Positions 26,224 through 35,618 of a DNA stretch of 64,000 nt are shown here, piece by piece (position 1 is the first letter of the stretch; every line of letters begins with the position of its first letter). The position numbers and the translations under genes are program-made. The notes below the pieces were generated by a model, which saw only the letters and a list, made by a program, of their open reading frames with translations, was not told the DNA's origin and made no database searches. The DNA comes from Fischerella thermalis PCC 7521 (GTDB taxonomy: Bacteria > Cyanobacteriota > Cyanobacteriia > Cyanobacteriales > Nostocaceae), in contig NZ_AJLL01000005.1 in NCBI RefSeq assembly GCF_000317225.1, positions 62,001 to 126,000 on the forward strand, in the 5' to 3' direction.

Positions 26224-26780
26224 TACAATTTCTCCTGTCTTTTATACCTGAAATTTGAGTACTTTCATTAAAAATTAGAGAAAATTATTACATTTCTTAG
26301 AGTTATTGCTAGGTTGACCTCAAACTTTTGCAATCAATTATTTTTTTAGGCTCTTCGTTATGCGTAAATGCTAATTCCAGCACCGTTTATCATTTGTTTT
26401 TACAAATGCCCAAAATAAGTAACGGCGGTCTGGAAAATGCTATAAGCTTTTTATCTCAAGGGTTTGAAATTGCTGATACTTAAAATCAATTATTAAATTT
26501 TTCGGGATATGAGAGCAACATTCTGAAAGCCAGTTTAACAAAATTTAACGTTTACTCTCATTATACGTAACATAAGGGAACAGGCAGGAAGCAGGAGGCA
26601 GAAGCCAGAGGGCAAATCGCCTAAACCCTTATGACTTCTACCCAGTAATGAAACTGATAATGATCACCTTTAAATGCTACTTGGTCTTAAACCAGTAGGA
26701 AGAGTGTCATAGCTAGCATGAGGATAGTGGTAATGCTCAGTTAGATTTTTTCTAGATTCTATATAATCCTGATTTTCGAG
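26224..26780. other. Gap with GGCAGGAAGCAGGAGGC-type repeat
   Basis: About 555 bases between divergent genes. A purine-rich repeat (about 26578-26620) of GGCAGGAAGCAGGAGGCAG type is present. No gene is credible, and no clear regulator site was found. Confidence 0.4.
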
Positions 26781-27452
26781 ATGGATAAATTAACTTACAG
26801 ACGTAATCCCGTTGTATTGGTGCATGGCATTTTTGACACAGGTCGAGTTTTTGACAAAATTATTCCTTACTTGACACAAAAGGGTTGGAGTGTATATGAC
26901 CTGGATTTGATTCCTAATACTGGTCATGCCAGTTTAGGTACTTTGGCACAACAAGTTGCTGACTTTGTTGATACTACCTTTGTACCACAACAACCAATAG
27001 ATTTAGTTGGCTTCAGTATGGGTGGGATTGTCAGCCGTTATTATGTCCAACGACTAGGAGGGATACAAAGAGTCCAGAGGTTTGTTACCATTTCTTCACC
27101 CCACAACGGTACTTGGGTTGCCTATTGTAATCCAGGTCTTGGCTGTTTGCAGATGCGTCCTGACAGTGCTTTTTTACGAGATTTGAATCAGGACATTAAC
27201 ATGCTTTCACAGATCAATTTTACCTCTATTTGGACACCCTATGATTTGATGATTCTCCCAGCGAATAGTTCACAAGTACCTGTGGGTCGAGAGGTGATTG
27301 TCCCAGTAATGACTCATGCGTGGATGCTGACTGATGTGCGAAGTTTGTCAGCAGTGACAGAAGCTTTAACACAACCAGTTCCGGCGATCGCTACACAGCA
27401 ATTTCCATCAAGTTGGTTACATACCCAGATCGCTAGCAAATCGGGAAAATAA
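26781..27452 (+). CDS. Lipase-like alpha/beta-hydrolase
   Basis: 223 residues. VVLVHGIFDTGRVFDKII forms the oxyanion region, LVGFSMGGIVSRYYVQRL contains the nucleophile Ser79 in GxSxGG, and TISSPHNGTWVAY is typical of LipA/EstA-type triacylglycerol lipases. The likely triad partners are the Asp in TPYDLMILP and the His in MTHAWMLTD. No signal peptide is apparent, so the enzyme may be cytoplasmic. The substrate is not known. Single gene. Confidence 0.8.
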   Translation: MDKLTYRRNPVVLVHGIFDTGRVFDKIIPYLTQKGWSVYDLDLIPNTGHASLGTLAQQVADFVDTTFVPQQPIDLVGFSMGGIVSRYYVQRLGGIQRVQRFVTISSPHNGTWVAYCNPGLGCLQMRPDSAFLRDLNQDINMLSQINFTSIWTPYDLMILPANSSQVPVGREVIVPVMTHAWMLTDVRSLSAVTEALTQPVPAIATQQFPSSWLHTQIASKSGK

Positions 27453-28160
27453 AAAAACTTTACTTATAGTGAGTCAATATTTTAATTGTTTAAGTCTAAA
27501 CTTATAGATAAATCTTGCTATCTCTCAAAGAGATATAAATAGCTAAATAAAGTTTTTGCCTGATTTGAGTCCGAAAAAGTATTTACAGAACTTGATTAAT
27601 AAATATATATATATCCTTGTACTTGTTTGCTAAATGTATCAATTAGTATTTTTTTTATATTTTTAGATTTTTTTTATTGAAAAAATAAGAAAATCTCTCT
27701 ATGGGGAGATGAAAACGGGAACGCCATTTTTCAGTTGCACGTCTTTTTTCTCTGTTTAGATTTTAGAATAGTCTTGACTTTGGGGAAAAGTGAAGAACTG
27801 ACTAGACAGTGTGAACTTTGGATTGAGGTGAATTTAAAGTCCGTCTTGAAACGCTTTGAGCCTCGCCATTGGGACATACCAAGCCGGAAGACCTAGCACC
27901 CTAGCGGAAAGTACGCTTTGAACTGAAGTTCAACCCTCATAGCCCAAGTCCGTTAAAACGGACTCAAATGTATATCTAGTAAGCTTTAGCTTACTTGAGC
28001 TTTGAGACTCGTGAAATTTATTTCTTGGCGGACGAAAAAGTAGGTGCAAGATCTAAGTCTACAAACTTTTCGCAAAATCCAAAATAGTTTAACCCCTAAT
28101 TATTGTCACCATTCTATTTTCTCATCAACGGAAAAATCTAAAATATAGGCTTTATTTGTC
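27453..28160. other. 700-bp gap with structured elements
   Basis: No gene is seen. The first part is very AT-rich (TATATATAT near 27605). A more GC-balanced block at about 27820-27960 ends in two perfect palindromes described separately and could be a decayed repeat element or a structured RNA. No match to SRP, RNase P, 6S or tmRNA hallmarks was recognised. Confidence 0.35.
27947..27995. repeat. Two adjacent perfect palindromes
   Basis: AGTCCGTTAAAACGGACT (27947-27964) and AGTAAGCTTTAGCTTACT (27978-27995) are each 8-bp stems with 2-base centres, 13 bases apart. They lie upstream of the GH65 gene in an otherwise empty gap. Confidence 0.55.
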
Positions 28161-30365
28161 ATGCTAGACTTGACCATCGAAAATTCCCAACTAAATCAGC
28201 GACTAGTTGAATCTGGCGATTGGAATATTGTTGAGACGGAGTTTGACTCCACTCAGCTACATCATCAAGAAACAGTTTTCACACTTAGTAACGGCTATTT
28301 AGGAACCCGGGGTACCTTTGAAGAAGGATATCCCCAGGATTGTCCAGCAACCTTGATTCATGGGGTGTATGATGACGTAGCGATCGCCACAACAGAGTTG
28401 GTAAACTGCCCCAATTGGCTACCCTTAACCATCAAAGTAGCTGGAGAAAGATTCCGCATGGACTATGGTGAAATTCTCAGCTACGAACGTCGTCTTGATT
28501 TACGTTTGGGTATAGTGAGTCGGGATGTGCGATGGCGCAGTCCGGCTGGACATACCCTAGAATTTCATTTTCAAAGGTTTGCAAGTCTAGCAAATCAACA
28601 TTTTTTAGCAAGCAGATGTCAGATTACATCGGTAGACTTCGAGGGTGAAGTTGAGGTAGAAGTTGGGTTTCACCCCGAACCCCATACCCAAGGAGTCAAA
28701 CATTGGCAAACTTTGAAACAAGGCGGTTTAGATAATACTATCTGGTTGCACAGTAAAACTCTCCATTCTGCTATTGAACTAGGGATGGCAGCTAAACTGG
28801 TGGTAGAAGCTGAAGAAACTACAACCGTGCATGTACATCAGCTTGAACAGCATAGTCCTACACTTATAACAAAATTAGCAGTTATACCAGACAAAACCGT
28901 CACCCTCGAAAAAATTGTCACCGTCTACACCTCACGGGAAATATCAACTCCAGCAGAAGCTGCTATCATTCGCTTAGTTACTGCACCCAGCTATTCAACT
29001 CTGCTAGCAGCCCATATAGCCGCTTGGGATCAAATTTGGCAAGAAAGTGATATTGTCATTGAAGGCGATCGCTTGGCTCAATTGAGTGTCCGTTACAATC
29101 TCTTTCAGATACTAGCTGTAGCACCACGTCATGATGACACAGTGAGTATTCCTCCCAAAACCCTTTCCGGCTTTGCTTACAGCGGACATATATTTTGGGA
29201 TACAGAAATCTTTATCCTCCCCTTACTGATTCATACTCAACCAGCATTGGCACGGAACTTACTCAACTACCGCTACCATACCTTACGTGGGGCGCGACGC
29301 AAAGCCCAGGAAATGGGATACAGGGGCGCTTTTTATGCTTGGGAAAGTGCCAGCACAGGAGATGAAGTCACGCCTCGCTGGGTTCCAACTCCCGATGGTG
29401 AACAAGTCCGGATTTGGTGCGGTGATATTGAAGTCCATATCAATACGGATGTTGCTTACGGTGCTTGGCAATACTGGCAAACGACTGGTGATGATCAATG
29501 GATGCGCGACTATGGCGCAGAGATGATTTTAGATACAGCGGTTTTCTGGGAAAGCCGAGTAGAGTGGAACCAAAAACGTCACAGTTACGATATTCGTGAT
29601 GTGATAGGTCCAGATGAAAATCACGATCGCGTTGATAACAATGCCTTCACTAACTTATTTATACAGTGGCACTTGCAAACTGCCCTGACATTATGGGATT
29701 GGCTGGTGAAGTCCTATCCCGACACAGCAGCAAAACTAGCAGAAAAACTTGACTTGCAGCCAGAACAAAGACAACTGTGGGCGAAGATAGCCAAGCACAT
29801 CTACATTAACCAGGATTTAGAAACTGGTTTGATTGAACAATTTGAAGGCTTCTATAACTTAGAGTATGTCAACCTGGCTGACTACGAACCCCGTACCAAA
29901 TCCATGCAAGGATTATTGGGAGTAGAAGCCACTAGCCAAAAGCAAATTCTCAAGCAGCCAGATGTATTAATGTTAATGTACCTACTGCGCGATCGCTTTG
30001 ATCGACAAACTTTACAAACCAACTGGGACTACTACAGTCCCCGCACCGATCATACCTATGGTTCTTCTCTCGGTCCGGCGATTCATGCAATCTTGGCTTG
30101 CGACCTCAACCAAAGTGCAGAAGCTTACACTCACTTTATACGAGCAGCGATGGTAGACTTAGCAGATGTGCGGCGTAACGCCCATGAAGGTATTCACGCA
30201 GCTAGTGCAGGCGGAGTATGGCAAGCAGTCATCTTTGGGTTTGGTGGCGTGCGGATGACTCAATTTGGCCCCATTGCTTGTCCGAATCTCCCAGCTAACT
30301 GGACACGCTTGCAGTTCAAGTTGAAGTGGCGTAACCAAACTTATGAGTTTGATCTGATGAAATAA
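28161..30365 (+). CDS. Glycoside hydrolase family 65 disaccharide phosphorylase
   Basis: 734 residues, close to the usual GH65 length. The N-terminal beta-sandwich begins near ETVFTLSNGYLGTRGTFEEG. The (alpha/alpha)6 barrel contains FWDTEIFILPLL and the catalytic segment DVIGPDENHDRVDNNAFTN, whose Glu is the general acid. A conserved HEGIHAASAGGVWQAVIFG region lies near the C-terminus. The family phosphorolyses trehalose, maltose or kojibiose to beta-glucose-1-phosphate and glucose; the exact sugar cannot be read from the sequence. The usual partner beta-phosphoglucomutase is not adjacent. A terminator follows. Confidence 0.88.
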   Translation: MLDLTIENSQLNQRLVESGDWNIVETEFDSTQLHHQETVFTLSNGYLGTRGTFEEGYPQDCPATLIHGVYDDVAIATTELVNCPNWLPLTIKVAGERFRMDYGEILSYERRLDLRLGIVSRDVRWRSPAGHTLEFHFQRFASLANQHFLASRCQITSVDFEGEVEVEVGFHPEPHTQGVKHWQTLKQGGLDNTIWLHSKTLHSAIELGMAAKLVVEAEETTTVHVHQLEQHSPTLITKLAVIPDKTVTLEKIVTVYTSREISTPAEAAIIRLVTAPSYSTLLAAHIAAWDQIWQESDIVIEGDRLAQLSVRYNLFQILAVAPRHDDTVSIPPKTLSGFAYSGHIFWDTEIFILPLLIHTQPALARNLLNYRYHTLRGARRKAQEMGYRGAFYAWESASTGDEVTPRWVPTPDGEQVRIWCGDIEVHINTDVAYGAWQYWQTTGDDQWMRDYGAEMILDTAVFWESRVEWNQKRHSYDIRDVIGPDENHDRVDNNAFTNLFIQWHLQTALTLWDWLVKSYPDTAAKLAEKLDLQPEQRQLWAKIAKHIYINQDLETGLIEQFEGFYNLEYVNLADYEPRTKSMQGLLGVEATSQKQILKQPDVLMLMYLLRDRFDRQTLQTNWDYYSPRTDHTYGSSLGPAIHAILACDLNQSAEAYTHFIRAAMVDLADVRRNAHEGIHAASAGGVWQAVIFGFGGVRMTQFGPIACPNLPANWTRLQFKLKWRNQTYEFDLMK

Positions 30366-30393
30366 ATTAAACCCCTTGAATGAATTCTCAAAA

Positions 30394-30430
30394 CTCCCCT
30401 CAATTCTCCAGTGAACGAGGGGAATTTTTT
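30394..30430 (+). terminator. Rho-independent terminator of the GH65 gene
   Basis: CCCCTC (30396-30401) pairs with GAGGGG (30417-30422) across a 15-base loop, followed by AA and a run of seven T. It lies about 30 bases after the stop codon. Confidence 0.75.
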
Positions 30431-30452
30431 TGCACCCATAATTGTTTATCCC

Positions 30453-30600
30453 TTATCCAGCTTGAAAAATTTGCTCCGCAGTTAAATTTAACTCAGGAAA
30501 GATTGGGGATTGAATGCGATCGCCATTCCTAAACTGGCTAATTTGATATTCATCATCTACCAAAGAATAAATCTTTTGGTAGTCAGGGCTTTAGTTGCGA
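30453..30600 (-). pseudogene. C-terminal remnant of a Uma2-family gene
   Basis: The minus strand encodes SPDYQKIYSLVDDEYQISQF, then RNGDRIQSPIFPELNLTAEQ and IFQAG before TAA 30453-30455. This matches the tail of cyanobacterial Uma2 (PD-(D/E)XK) proteins. There is no start codon, an in-frame stop lies just upstream, and the catalytic core is gone. It sits directly downstream of the CHAT gene on the same strand. Confidence 0.6.
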
Positions 30601-30620
30601 ATCTTGATCTTAACTAAGCT

Positions 30621-32090
30621 TTATTGCCAATTACCCACTAAAACGTAAGAAGCCCAAAAATAAGGATGAGGTGGTAAAGACTTCAATTGCTTGAATAAAG
30701 GCTGACTGCGAATAGACTCAAGTTGTGATAATTGAGCTGTTCTCAAAGCACTTAATTTCTGCACTTCTGGTTTTTTCAACTCTTGATAAAATTCACCCAT
30801 GAGTTGAGCGGTGGAAGCATCACTCACAGGCCAGAGAGTAGCAAGAGTACTGCGTGCGCCCGAACGCACAGCTGTTCCTGCTAAACCTAACATAGCTCTT
30901 TCATCACCAGTGGCAGTTTCACAAGCACTTAACACCAGTAATTCTAAATTGTTCTCTTGTTCTTTTAATAAAGTACTTAACTCGTTAATGCTGATACTTT
31001 TACCATCTCCGGTGATAATAAAATTTCTTTCAGGATTAGAACTAAATAACCCGTGAGTTGCGAGGTGAACAACAGGAAAATTAGATTTGAGTTCATTTTG
31101 AATTGTTGTTGCGGTAAATTCTTGATTGAGAAGTTTTTGAGAAGCAGGAAAAGCTTGTTTGATTTCATCTAATTCTTTTGGGACATTTACCAGCGCCGGA
31201 AAAATTTCTTCTTGGATTTGGATTTGCTTGCTAACTCCAGCAGCTAAGACTTTGAGATTTTTTCGCTTGAGTAATTTGGTGTCAATCAGTTGCAAACTGG
31301 GAACAAGAGCAATCCCATATTTTTCAATTAAATATTGTTGATTGCTATAGAGGGCTGCCATTGGCACTCTTTGCAATCTTCCGTTCATTACAAAGACTAA
31401 ATTTTTAATTTGATTCGCATTTAACTGTGTCTCAATCGGTTGAATTAACCAGTTATAAAGCTGTCCTAATATAGGTAAAATTGCTTGGATATTTTCTTTT
31501 AATTCTTCGGGATCTGGGTTAGCAGTGGCTAGAATGTTGCGAGCAGAGTTACTGATTGTGACATTATCTAAGTAGTCATAAAGTTGATCCAGGGTGTTAT
31601 TAATTTGTTCTTCACTGATAGGAATGGTAGCTTGCTGTAAATTTTTTCCTGGTAAAGAAACAATAATTTCTAAGCGGTCTTTAAAAATAATTGGATAGAT
31701 AACGGCTGCTTGGGAGTCGATATGATCAATCTGAACTGCCACATCTGTTTCCTGAGAGCAGGGGTCTTGAAAGAAGTTATCAAGTTCTGCTAATTGCCAA
31801 GACTCTATCACCCGGCGGGCAAATTCTAAGGGATTTTTTGGCTGGTTTTGCTCATATTTTGCTTGGTTAATGTTTGGATTTGCAACTACTAGAGAATTAA
31901 GTTCACGTTCACTCAGTTTTGATTTTAGTAATAAATCTGCTAGTTCCAAATAAACAGGTTTAACCTCTTGGAGAAAATTAAACTGCACATCTCGATTGTT
32001 GGCATTTAAATCGCTACGCAGGGATTGGAGAGTATTATAAGCTGCGGTGTAAGCTGCGATCGCTCCTTTGTTTTCTCCCTTTTCTCGCAA
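30621..32090 (-). CDS. CHAT (caspase-like) half of a split CHAT-TPR protein
   Basis: 489 codons from a TTG at 32090, the first possible start after an in-frame TAA. The C-terminal CHAT domain has both expected catalytic residues: His in VVHLATHGLFSS and Cys in LVLSACETATGDERAM. The family end motif HPYFWASYVLVGNWQ is also present. The frame is the same as that of the TPR gene upstream: the 22 sense codons between them read SQNSTGDTREITYLWQSQLG and onward with no other stop, so the two were one gene of about 893 codons. CHAT proteases act with partners in programmed cell death or signalling; the target is unknown. Without readthrough this half would lack an export signal. Confidence 0.75.
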   Translation of the reverse strand: MREKGENKGAIAAYTAAYNTLQSLRSDLNANNRDVQFNFLQEVKPVYLELADLLLKSKLSERELNSLVVANPNINQAKYEQNQPKNPLEFARRVIESWQLAELDNFFQDPCSQETDVAVQIDHIDSQAAVIYPIIFKDRLEIIVSLPGKNLQQATIPISEEQINNTLDQLYDYLDNVTISNSARNILATANPDPEELKENIQAILPILGQLYNWLIQPIETQLNANQIKNLVFVMNGRLQRVPMAALYSNQQYLIEKYGIALVPSLQLIDTKLLKRKNLKVLAAGVSKQIQIQEEIFPALVNVPKELDEIKQAFPASQKLLNQEFTATTIQNELKSNFPVVHLATHGLFSSNPERNFIITGDGKSISINELSTLLKEQENNLELLVLSACETATGDERAMLGLAGTAVRSGARSTLATLWPVSDASTAQLMGEFYQELKKPEVQKLSALRTAQLSQLESIRSQPLFKQLKSLPPHPYFWASYVLVGNWQ

Positions 32091-32156
32091 TAACCTGCCT
32101 AGTTGAGATTGCCAAAGATACGTAATTTCCCTAGTGTCACCTGTAGAATTTTGTGA

Positions 32157-33302
32157 TTAAGATAACAGCAAGGCTTGCTGAGTAAGTGCGATCGCCTCAC
32201 TTAAGTTGCTTTGTTGGTCATAAAATTTCCCCAGATAGCCTAAGACATAAGTTTCTGCACGCTGGTCTTTTAAAGTACGTGCTTGTTGCAGTGCTGTATC
32301 CAAAACAGGTTTAGCTTTGTTTGCTTGTTCATTTTTGAGCAGAATATCAGCAAAGTGAATCTGAGCGTAAATGGTTGCACGGGATGGAGGAAGATTAACT
32401 AAGGAAGATTCAATTTGACTTTGCAAAGTTTGCACATCCCGACTCAGCTTTAGTTCCAACTCAGCCAAAAAATCTTTGGCACGTGCGATTAACTTAGATT
32501 CACCAAATTTCGACCAAGAAGCAATGCGGCGATTGGTTTGTTCTCGCCACCAACTTTGATTTTCCAGTAAAAGCTTGTAGTGATTGAGTAGGGCTTGAAT
32601 TTTGACGATTGGTGGCGCTGATGTTGCGGCTGCTTGTTTATAGTATTGGAAAGCTTGCTGTAATGGTGCTAAAGCAGCGTCTTGAGACTTTTGATCAATA
32701 ATTGCTGTGATCTGTTCATAATCCCAGCGATCGCGGATTTGATTGCCTAAAGTCCGTTCGGTGTTACCCAAACTTAATAACACAGCACCGGACTGGGGTG
32801 ATTTCTCCAGTGCTATCAAACTCAATTGCAAAACTTTTTGGGATGCTTCCAGTAACCCTTGTTTACGGAGAACTTCACCAAGACTACGTAAAGCAGTAGC
32901 TTGGGTAAGTGAAAGGGAATTTCGTTGTTGGGAAATAGTTGTGAGGAATTTGTCTATTTGGGCTGGGTGACATGTGGGGTTATCAACAGCAAATACTTGG
33001 AGTAGAGTTTTACAAGCTTTGGGATATAATCCTAATTCTTGCAAAGCTTGGGATTGATTGATTAAGCTCTTGTTCATTCCCTCTTGATCGCCTGCTTGTT
33101 GGTAAGCTTTAGCAGCTGCTTGCCAAAGCTGGATTGCTTGATCAAAGTTACCCGCGTTGTAACTTTGTTGTCCTTGCTGTGCAAGTTGTAGCGCTTGATT
33201 TGATTGGGAATTCGACCAAGCTGGCAGGCTTAAGCTGGAAAGTAGTCCAAATAGGGCTGAAATCAGTAAGATTATGAGACGACGGTGTTTACTGGTAATC
33301 AT
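32157..33302 (-). CDS. TPR half of a split CHAT-TPR protein, exported
   Basis: 381 residues. A signal peptide (RLIILLISALFGLLSSLSLP, cleavage near AWS) is followed by TPR-like helical repeats: QQGQQSYNAGNFDQAIQLW, LINQSQALQELGLYPKACKT and TYVLGYLGKFYDQQSNLSEA. It ends at TAA 32157-32159, where the intact family continues in the same frame into more repeats and the CHAT domain. The stop is one base from a Gln codon (CAA). Function on its own is doubtful. Confidence 0.75.
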   Translation of the reverse strand: MITSKHRRLIILLISALFGLLSSLSLPAWSNSQSNQALQLAQQGQQSYNAGNFDQAIQLWQAAAKAYQQAGDQEGMNKSLINQSQALQELGLYPKACKTLLQVFAVDNPTCHPAQIDKFLTTISQQRNSLSLTQATALRSLGEVLRKQGLLEASQKVLQLSLIALEKSPQSGAVLLSLGNTERTLGNQIRDRWDYEQITAIIDQKSQDAALAPLQQAFQYYKQAAATSAPPIVKIQALLNHYKLLLENQSWWREQTNRRIASWSKFGESKLIARAKDFLAELELKLSRDVQTLQSQIESSLVNLPPSRATIYAQIHFADILLKNEQANKAKPVLDTALQQARTLKDQRAETYVLGYLGKFYDQQSNLSEAIALTQQALLLS

Positions 33303-33338
33303 AAGCTGTTAAATTTCAATCGGGTTATAAAAATCGAA

Positions 33339-33452
33339 CACCGATGCACACTGATAGACACAGATGGATTATCCGTATGTATTAATTTCACTGTTCATAA
33401 TTCATGATTCATTCGTGAGTCGAACACCGATAAACGCTGATGCACACCGATG
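33339..33452. repeat. CACCGATGCACAC/CACAGATGG dispersed repeats
   Basis: GAACACCGATGCACACTGAT plus ATAGACACAGATGGATTATC at about 33339-33374, and a second divergent copy at about 33421-33454, fill the 295-base gap between the TPR gene and the sensor kinase gene. Related units occur at 13976-14011. Confidence 0.5.
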
Positions 33453-33598
33453 GGTTATCGACATTAATGACTTGCGTGCTTACTGCAACTAAAACAGCAC
33501 AGTAGCAACAATTGGTAATGCCTCTGAGATTCGGGTTAGACTCGCCTGTAGGCTAGTATTGCTCTACTGAAGGACTACCTCCGGAACGATTCCCTTGG

Positions 33599-35326
33599 CT
33601 ATCCTTGAGCCACAAGTGGTAAGCGTACCGTAAAAACAGACCCTACTCCCTGTTCGCTCTTGACAAAAATTTCACCACCCATCATTAAACAAAAGTGACG
33701 GCTAATTGCCAACCCAAGTCCGGTACCGCCATACTTTTTCGTTGTTGAGGCGTCTCCTTGTGTAAAGGGTTGGAATAACTGCTGTTGTTGCTGTAAAGAC
33801 ATGCCAATTCCTGTATCCATCACAGTGAAAATGATAATTTCACTGGGTTCTTCCTGTGGTGAGTAAACTTTTTCTCTCTTGACGTTTAATATCACTTTAC
33901 CGTTGGTAGTAAACTTAGCGGCATTACTCAGCAAGTTGTAAAGCACCTGCCTGAGCTTAGTCTGATCGGTGTGCATGATGCCTAATTCTTGTTCATAATC
34001 TACCTCTAAGACATTGCCATTTTTTTCTACTAGCGGTTTTACCGTCAGCACAACACTATTAATTAATGTCATCAGGTCAAATGTCTCTGGGTAAAAAGTC
34101 ATTTTTCCTGCTTCGATTTTCGATAAGTCGAGGATGTCGTTGATCAGTAACAAAAGGTGTCTACCAGCAGAATTTATCGATTCCAAATCACTGATGAACT
34201 CTTCTCCTAAGTTGGTATCAGCAACGTCATCTTGGAGCAGTTGACTCAAACCAATAATGGCATTCAATGGTGTACGTAATTCGTGACTAATATTTGCTAA
34301 AAATTGACTTTTGGCTTTGTTGGCTCCTTCTGCTAATTCTTTGGCGTGTTCGAGTTCTTTAGTATGCTTTGATACCTGTTCGATAAGACGATTCAGTGAT
34401 TTTGCTAATAAATCGATTTCATCTTCAGTGGTGATAGGTGCGCGTAAGTCAAAATTCGATTTCCGTGCCACTTGTTCGGCAACTTGAGTGACGGTGATGA
34501 CTGGTTCAGCGATCGCCCGAGAAGTACGCCAAGCTACAACAGCAGCAACTCCTACCGACAAGAGCATACTAGCCATGACTATTAATCTTTCAATTCCTTT
34601 AGACTGGCTAACATCATTTTTCATTCTCTCCTCTACTTGCCCAGCACTTTGCAGGAGATCATTCAAATATTTATATAGTTGATCCAGGCGTGAGGCTGTG
34701 TCACTACGCAAAACAGCTAGTAATTGCTTCTGGATTACGGATGCTTGCTGTGGTGATATTTGCTGGTTATTATTAATTGGTTCTAAGATAGACTCAATGT
34801 CCTGAACGTAGGAGTCTAAAGTAGTCGCATAATTTTGTAATAAAGTCTGTAAAGAAGCTTCACTGGTTGCTAAGTTCTTGGGTTTGCTTTCCAGAAAAGC
34901 CATGATTTGATTTTCTATTTTTTTGGTTTTTTCGATATTTTCCAGAAAGTTATTTCTTCTGTAAGCTAGCTTTTCTGGATCTTCGACGACAGCAGGCAAA
35001 CTTGTACTTTGGATTTGTGCATCTGCGATCGCATCTTTGTAATTAACCAGCATTTGTGTCTGGTAATGGGCGTGATCTAATTCCCTGATTTGTTGTCCTC
35101 GATAAAAATTGGCGACAAACAACCCAGCAAGTGAACCAAAAAACCCAATCCCAATTGCCAGAAAGTAACCATAACCTATTTTTTGATGGATGCGCCAAGA
35201 ACTAGCCTTGAGTTTCCCTCGCGAGGGAAATTCGATAGTGGGCAGTTCGTCGGTTGAGGGGTCGTTGACTGACACTTTTGTGGTTTCTAAACTGTTGTCA
35301 AAAGCGGTTGGTTTGTGAGTTTGCAT
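33599..35326 (-). CDS. Membrane sensor histidine kinase
   Basis: 575 residues. Two membrane helices (about 50-72 and 245-265) flank an extracytoplasmic helical sensor region with no recognised ligand fold. Then come a HAMP domain (AWRTSRAIAEPVITVTQV), a short coiled coil, the HisKA dimerisation domain with phospho-acceptor His348 in [16 protein letters not shown], and the ATPase domain with N box LSNAAKF, G1 DTGIGM and G2 GGTGLGLAIS. No receiver domain or response-regulator gene adjoins it, so it is an orphan kinase. Signal and partner are unknown. Confidence 0.88.
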   Translation of the reverse strand: MQTHKPTAFDNSLETTKVSVNDPSTDELPTIEFPSRGKLKASSWRIHQKIGYGYFLAIGIGFFGSLAGLFVANFYRGQQIRELDHAHYQTQMLVNYKDAIADAQIQSTSLPAVVEDPEKLAYRRNNFLENIEKTKKIENQIMAFLESKPKNLATSEASLQTLLQNYATTLDSYVQDIESILEPINNNQQISPQQASVIQKQLLAVLRSDTASRLDQLYKYLNDLLQSAGQVEERMKNDVSQSKGIERLIVMASMLLSVGVAAVVAWRTSRAIAEPVITVTQVAEQVARKSNFDLRAPITTEDEIDLLAKSLNRLIEQVSKHTKELEHAKELAEGANKAKSQFLANISHELRTPLNAIIGLSQLLQDDVADTNLGEEFISDLESINSAGRHLLLLINDILDLSKIEAGKMTFYPETFDLMTLINSVVLTVKPLVEKNGNVLEVDYEQELGIMHTDQTKLRQVLYNLLSNAAKFTTNGKVILNVKREKVYSPQEEPSEIIIFTVMDTGIGMSLQQQQQLFQPFTQGDASTTKKYGGTGLGLAISRHFCLMMGGEIFVKSEQGVGSVFTVRLPLVAQG

Positions 35327-35618
35327 CCCTCAAATCTTCTTATCCTCCCGCCAAAGTTATCACATCAATCATAGGCATAAAATCACAGAACCAGTGATTC
35401 TCCCCTAATCTTATCTTTCTTTATAGTAAGAACAAATATTCGCTCACTATTATAGTTAGCATTAATCCCATGTAGGGATTGGGAATAAGGGATAGGTGAT
35501 CGGGAAAATGCAAGCGAGAAATTCTTCCTTATCCCCCCTCCCCGATCCTTTTTGATTGAAATTCAGAGTTAGGAGCTATGATTTATACTTTTGACTCCTA
35601 ACTCTGGGCTGAAATGAA

